This document shows, in pieces, positions 7,988-10,768 of a DNA stretch of 10,768 nucleotides; the stretch's first letter is position 1, and each line of letters starts with the position of its first letter. The notes under the pieces were generated by a model. That model saw only the letters and a list, made by a program, of their open reading frames with translations. It ran no database searches and was not told the DNA's origin. The stretch is from Ignavibacteriota bacterium (GTDB lineage: Bacteria; Bacteroidota; Ignavibacteria; UBA10030; UBA6906). The stretch spans positions 1 to 10,768 of the forward strand of contig JACQVJ010000130.1 of the NCBI GenBank assembly GCA_016209805.1, written 5' to 3'. Position numbers and translations under genes: made by a program.

Positions 7988-9010
7988 CTATCCATGCTCC
8001 TTACCAGGTGCGACGGTTTCAGTAGCTTCGCGCATTCCTCCGTTTTGGTATTTGTCGTACGCGTCAATAATGTCTTTCACGAGACGGTGGCGAACGACAT
8101 CGTTCCTATCGAAGTACACAAATGAAATCCCCTCCACCGCCCTCAACACCTCCTGAATCTGTACCAGTCCTGAAGCTGATTTGACAGGAAGATCTATCTG
8201 CGTAACGTCACCGGTGATGATCGCGCGTGAGTTCGGTCCCAGCCTCGTCAGAAACATCTTCATCTGCATTGCCGAGGCATTCTGAGCTTCATCCAGGATT
8301 ACAAATGCGTTGTTGAGAGTCCGTCCTCTCATATATGCAAGTGGTGCGATTTCTATCACCCGTTTCTCTATGTATGCGCGGAGTTTTTCGCCCGGAATCA
8401 TGTCGTCAAGGGCATCATAGAGCGGTCGGAGGTACGGGTCAATTTTTTCCTTCAGATCACCCGGGAGGAACCCAAGACTCTCGCCGGCCTCCACCGCAGG
8501 ACGCGTGAGTACGATTTTCATGATTTCGTTATTCTTCAGGCTGGCCACCGCAATTGCCACGGCGAGATATGTCTTCCCCGTACCGGCAGGTCCGACGGCA
8601 AAAACAATGTCGTTCTTCTTCACCTGTCGTAAATACTCACGCTGGCCCGGAGTCTTCGCTCGTATGATTTGGTTCTTAGTGTAGAGGATAACCGTATCAA
8701 GATCGTCGCGACTGAGTGATGATGTCACCGTCCTGGGCAGCGCCGGCTCCCCATTGACCGTTACCAGATCAATCACTGTTTCAACATCGTTCGTCGTCAG
8801 ACTTCCATTCTTGTTAAGGATGAAGATAAGCTCCCGGAAGATCTTCTCAAGTTGGTCAACTTCAGCCTGCATGCCTCGAATCGTTATCGTGTCGCCGCGG
8901 ATAACGATGTTTGAATCGAATCTGTTCTCTACGATCTGCAGATTCGCATCGTTGAGTCCGAGCAGACTCAGCGTATCTACTCCCTCAATCCTAATCTTTT
9001 TTTCCACCAA
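7988..9010 (-). CDS. phoH: PhoH-family ATPase (PhoH-like protein)
   Basis: This is a cytoplasmic P-loop ATPase of the PhoH family. Members are predicted RNA helicases/NTPases linked to phosphate starvation and, as YbeZ, to ribosome and RNA metabolism with YbeY. The 340-residue length is typical. Seen: an N-terminal KH-like region (about 1-70); the linker with AKTPGQREYLRQVKKND (118-134); Walker A GPAGTGKT (140-147); RPAVEAGESLGFLPGDL (170-186), a strong family signature; Walker B VILDEAQNAS (237-246); and TGDVTQIDLP (266-275). The start is TTG at 9010 or GTG at 9007. GGAG lies nine bases before the TTG, which slightly favours it. No YbeY gene is visible next to it. It follows a terminator for the LysM unit by 40 bases, and I see no convincing promoter of its own. 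Confidence 0.95.
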   Translation of the reverse strand: MVEKKIRIEGVDTLSLLGLNDANLQIVENRFDSNIVIRGDTITIRGMQAEVDQLEKIFRELIFILNKNGSLTTNDVETVIDLVTVNGEPALPRTVTSSLSRDDLDTVILYTKNQIIRAKTPGQREYLRQVKKNDIVFAVGPAGTGKTYLAVAIAVASLKNNEIMKIVLTRPAVEAGESLGFLPGDLKEKIDPYLRPLYDALDDMIPGEKLRAYIEKRVIEIAPLAYMRGRTLNNAFVILDEAQNASAMQMKMFLTRLGPNSRAIITGDVTQIDLPVKSASGLVQIQEVLRAVEGISFVYFDRNDVVRHRLVKDIIDAYDKYQNGGMREATETVAPGKEHG

Positions 9011-9041
9011 AGAGATTTTCTCCGGATTATCTGTCCTTTAG

Positions 9042-9087
9042 AAAACACAGAACCCCCTCCCCTGCACCAAGTACAGGAAAGGGGGTT
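9042..9087 (-). terminator. Rho-independent-like terminator of the lipoprotein-LysM unit
   Basis: The arms AACCCCCT (9051-9058) and AGGGGGTT (9080-9087) pair perfectly. An inner CCTG/CAGG stem (9061-9064 and 9074-9077) sits beyond a 2x2 internal loop, with a nine-base apex. On the minus strand the hairpin is followed after five bases by TTTT (9045-9042), so the U-tract is weak and offset. It lies 66 bases after the LysM stop and before phoH. The plus-strand side has no T run, so the minus orientation is preferred. Read-through into phoH is possible. Confidence 0.6.
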
Positions 9088-9152
9088 GTGACTTGCCGTG
9101 AAACTTGCCAATCGGGGTTGGCATCCAATGCACGTATCGTCTGCTCTACCTC

Positions 9153-9887
9153 CTACGGAGCGGCCTTCTTGCTGTAATACGACTTCGCCGCCGCCTTTTC
9201 GTCAGCGCTCATCTCTCCTGCAGGTGGAATCTTCAGCATCTGACCGGGATGAATGATATCCGGATCCTTGATTTGATCACGGTTCCCCTGCCAGATCTTC
9301 GGCCACATCCACGCGTTATTGTAGATGGTACTCTTTTTGGAAATATTCCAGAGACAATCTCTGTCCTTGGCCCATGTCCCGACAGTGTACGTCTTGCCGG
9401 CCCCCGCAAGCGTTGTCTGGAGGCTCTTCACCTTTTCATCAAGCGCCGTAAGGCGATCCCAGAATTCCGGAATCAGGGAGAGCTTGTTTCCCCAGAGTTC
9501 TTTCACTTTTGCCGCCAGGTCGTTGACTTCGGCACTTCGCGCCATAAGGTCTGCATCAGAAAGGCGCATTAACTCGTTTGCTTTGCTTTCTGCGCTTTCA
9601 ATTTGTGCGCGATATGCTGCCGCCTTCTCAGCATCCGAACCGACGAGTGCATAGAGGTCATCCATGCATTTCTTGACATCGGCATCGAGCTTTGTGGATT
9701 GTGCCTGCAACGCAGCAATGTCATCAGTGAGTTTCTTCACACTGGCACTTGCGTCATTGCGCAGTTGAGTAAATCGATTCATTTCAGCTTGCCACTCTTC
9801 CTTGGTCATCTCCTGCGCCGGTGCAATTCCGACGGACAACAGAAGCACAGCAGCAAGCACGACATAAACAATCTTGTTGATTTTCAT
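9153..9887 (-). CDS. Secreted coiled-coil protein with C-terminal LysM domain
   Basis: This is a probable periplasmic or envelope protein that binds peptidoglycan. Numbering from ATG 9887 gives 244 residues. Seen: a signal peptide (about 1-24) with basic start, long hydrophobic core and an APA-Q cleavage site. A long Ala/Lys/Glu-rich helical region (about 28-160) looks like a coiled coil and carries Cys74 in VKKCMDD. A LysM domain at about 166-222 starts at YTVGTWAKDRDCLWNIS and ends at IIHPGQMLKIP; the WPKIWQGNRDQIKDPD part matches LysM variants found in envelope proteins. A charged Ala/Lys-rich tail follows. The frame can open at TTG 9893, but AGGAG lies nine bases before ATG 9887 and only three before the TTG. 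It sits about 43 bases after the small lipoprotein gene in the same unit. Its exact role is unknown. Confidence 0.85.
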   Translation of the reverse strand: MKINKIVYVVLAAVLLLSVGIAPAQEMTKEEWQAEMNRFTQLRNDASASVKKLTDDIAALQAQSTKLDADVKKCMDDLYALVGSDAEKAAAYRAQIESAESKANELMRLSDADLMARSAEVNDLAAKVKELWGNKLSLIPEFWDRLTALDEKVKSLQTTLAGAGKTYTVGTWAKDRDCLWNISKKSTIYNNAWMWPKIWQGNRDQIKDPDIIHPGQMLKIPPAGEMSADEKAAAKSYYSKKAAP

Positions 9888-9896
9888 CGTCAAAAA

Positions 9897-9901
9897 CTCC
9901 T
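9897..9901 (-). promoter_or_regulatory. Ribosome binding site deciding the LysM protein start
   Basis: AGGAG on the minus strand lies nine bases before ATG 9887. It is only three bases before the in-frame TTG at 9893, so the ATG is preferred. Confidence 0.7.
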
Positions 9902-9930
9902 TTGGCTGATTGGTGAGTAATCAGGTGTGC

Positions 9931-10200
9931 TTACTTTGCGAGCCTCTGCTTGACGACCTGTTGATCGTCATTGCACTTCTTTAACTTTGCATTCTTCTCC
10001 GCCACTTCCCTGTCGAGAGCCGACTTCTGCTGCTCCTTGGCTGCTTGCTCTTTCTGCAAAGCAGCGTATTCCTCTTTCAAGTCATTCAGTTGCTTCAGCT
10101 GGGCTTCATCAGGGCTTGATGAGCATCCAACGATGAATAACCCGCTTGCAAAGAGGAGAGAAATACCAAGAGTGAAGACCGTCTTGCGTATTCTTTGCAT
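9931..10200 (-). CDS. Small coiled-coil lipoprotein
   Basis: This is an 89-residue predicted lipoprotein. Seen: a basic N terminus (RIRK), a hydrophobic stretch (about 8-25) and the lipobox FIVGC with the lipidated Cys26, followed by SSSPDE. The remaining 60 residues are highly charged, rich in Lys, Glu, Gln and Ala and without proline, so a single long helix or coiled coil is likely, much as in Lpp-type proteins. A second cysteine, Cys76, lies in LKKCNDD near the C terminus. The residue after the lipidated cysteine is Ser, not Asp, which by the E. coli rule would favour the outer membrane. A perfect AGGAGG and a consensus promoter suggest strong expression. It heads the unit with the LysM protein. 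No named family is recognised; a structural envelope role is inferred. Confidence 0.8.
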   Translation of the reverse strand: MQRIRKTVFTLGISLLFASGLFIVGCSSSPDEAQLKQLNDLKEEYAALQKEQAAKEQQKSALDREVAEKNAKLKKCNDDQQVVKQRLAK

Positions 10201-10207
10201 ATGTGCC

Positions 10208-10213
10208 CCTCCT
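10208..10213 (-). promoter_or_regulatory. Consensus ribosome binding site of the lipoprotein gene
   Basis: AGGAGG on the minus strand lies seven bases before ATG 10200. It is the best ribosome site in the window and fits a highly translated gene. Confidence 0.85.
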
Positions 10214-10270
10214 GAGATTAGTGTATGGGTTCGGTGTAACTCGATGTTATAGCTTCATTAAACCGTGGTC

Positions 10271-10299
10271 ATTATACTAAAAAAAGGGTGTCTTGTCAA
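10271..10299 (-). promoter_or_regulatory. Perfect-consensus sigma-70 promoter of the lipoprotein-LysM unit
   Basis: On the minus strand TTGACA (10299-10294) is followed by exactly 17 bases and then TATAAT (10276-10271). All twelve consensus positions match, and the spacer contains a run of seven T. Transcription would start near 10264, giving a leader of about 64 bases before ATG 10200. The sequence is seen directly; its use as a promoter is inference, since some FCB-group bacteria use a different housekeeping consensus. Confidence 0.85.
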
Positions 10300-10335
10300 C
10301 TATTCGCCACGATTTTTACTCTGCAATGGTCGAAT

Positions 10336-10354
10336 TTCAGGCAGATTACCTGAA
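10336..10354. repeat. Short perfect inverted repeat, possible operator or weak hairpin
   Basis: TTCAGG, seven bases, CCTGAA: a perfect 6-7-6 dyad lying 37 bases upstream of the minus-35 box of the lipoprotein promoter and about 45 bases after the radC stop. No T run follows on the minus strand, so a terminator is unlikely. It may bind a regulator or be chance. Confidence 0.3.
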
Positions 10355-10399
10355 CCACAGAGTTAAAACAATTTCATGCAGTATCAACGCTGCCGCATC

Positions 10400-10768
10400 C
10401 TACAGCAGCCCGCGCTCTGCAAAACTCGTGTACCCGTCTCCCGCAACGATCACATGGTCGTGCAGTGGAATGCCGACAATTTTTCCTGCCTCCACAAGTT
10501 GCCGCGTAATCTCGATATCCTCCTTGCTTGGTTCACGGTTGCCGCTCGGATGATTGTGTGCCACGATAATCGATGCTGCGAGATGATCGATTGCTACCTT
10601 ATACACTTCGCGTGGATGGACCAGGCTTGCGTTCAGTGTCCCTTCGGAGAGTTCCACCTCCTTCCTCAAACCATTCTGCGAATCAAGGAGCAGTACCATG
10701 AAGATTTCCTTCGCTCGATCACGCAATTTCGGAATCAGGAGCTTTGCCACATCTTCAGGCGAGTGGAC
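10400..10768 (-). CDS. radC: RadC-family JAB-domain protein, C-terminal part (runs off right edge)
   Basis: The frame stays open to the right edge, so this is the last 123 codons of a protein whose family length is about 220-230. Seen in the fragment: SPEDVAKLLIPKLRDRAKE near the start of the JAB domain, HPREVYKVA (51-59), the metalloprotease-like motif AHNHPSGNREPSKEDIE (70-86) with His71, His73 and Asp84, and the DHVIVAGDGYTSF end. These match the RadC/UPF0758 family. The N-terminal helix-hairpin-helix part would lie beyond the edge. RadC was named for DNA repair, but that role is disputed and its activity is not established. A GTG at 10750 is in frame but is internal to the family alignment and not the start. 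Confidence 0.95.
   Translation of the reverse strand, partial: VHSPEDVAKLLIPKLRDRAKEIFMVLLLDSQNGLRKEVELSEGTLNASLVHPREVYKVAIDHLAASIIVAHNHPSGNREPSKEDIEITRQLVEAGKIVGIPLHDHVIVAGDGYTSFAERGLL

Larger units (their letters stand above)
10201..10399. other. Intergenic region between radC and the lipoprotein gene
   Basis: This 199-base stretch holds the ribosome site and consensus promoter described separately, the leader between about 10201 and 10264, and an inverted repeat at 10336-10354. I see no additional gene and no clear U-tailed terminator for radC. Confidence 0.8.

Noticed and set aside
9025..9030. GATAAT-like minus-10 before phoH on the minus strand
   Set aside because: There is no acceptable minus-35 at 16-18 bases, and the start point would fall inside the ribosome site.
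9105..9572. A 155-codon plus-strand open frame opposite the LysM gene
   Set aside because: It is antisense to a gene with a signal peptide, a LysM domain and a good ribosome site, and has no recognisable domain of its own.
1..10768. Defence island, mobile element, CRISPR array or phage signature
   Set aside because: I found no integrase, transposase, toxin-antitoxin pair, repeat array or attachment-like repeat. mazG and radC can occur near such elements, but here they sit among housekeeping genes.

Overview
The window is an ordinary-looking chromosomal stretch from a Gram-negative bacterium with roughly 50% GC. It is gene-dense and almost all genes lie on the minus strand. The outer-membrane-type lipoprotein and the LysM envelope protein point to a diderm. 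The style of the LysM protein, the iPGM-like metalloenzyme and one TATATTTG element ahead of prmC would fit the Bacteroidota/Chlorobiota/Ignavibacteriota (FCB) group. That placement is an inference at low to moderate confidence, and nothing in the window fixes a genus. I see no rRNA, tRNA, CRISPR array, insertion sequence or phage gene.

Layout in window coordinates. 1-1496 (minus) is the N-terminal 498 codons of a ComEC/Rec2 DNA-uptake channel, running off the left edge. 1551-2513 (minus) is a small alkaline-phosphatase/iPGM-superfamily metalloenzyme of unknown substrate. 2554-3000 (minus) is dtd and 2997-3893 (minus) is prmC; these two overlap by ATGA. 3958-5247 (minus) is an MFS transporter that overlaps, by GTGA, a membrane-anchored YtcJ-type amidohydrolase (5244-6971, minus). 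A divergent intergenic region separates this from mazG (7160-7954, the only plus-strand gene). mazG converges on phoH (7988-9010, minus). A terminator hairpin (9051-9087) closes the next transcription unit. That unit holds a LysM coiled-coil periplasmic protein (9153-9887, minus) and an 89-residue coiled-coil lipoprotein (9931-10200, minus), driven by a perfect-consensus sigma-70 promoter (10271-10299). The C-terminal JAB domain of RadC (10400-10768, minus) runs off the right edge.

The minus-strand genes fall into probable transcription units. They are amidohydrolase-MFS (hydrolase plus transporter), prmC-dtd-metalloenzyme-comEC (translation quality control and release-factor methylation, followed by a phosphatase-fold enzyme and DNA uptake), phoH alone, and lipoprotein-LysM (cell envelope).

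No clearly new defence or mobile system is visible. The best leads are the lipoprotein/LysM pair, whose two proteins share a KKCxDD cysteine motif behind a consensus promoter, the unassigned metalloenzyme, and the translationally coupled amidohydrolase/MFS pair.
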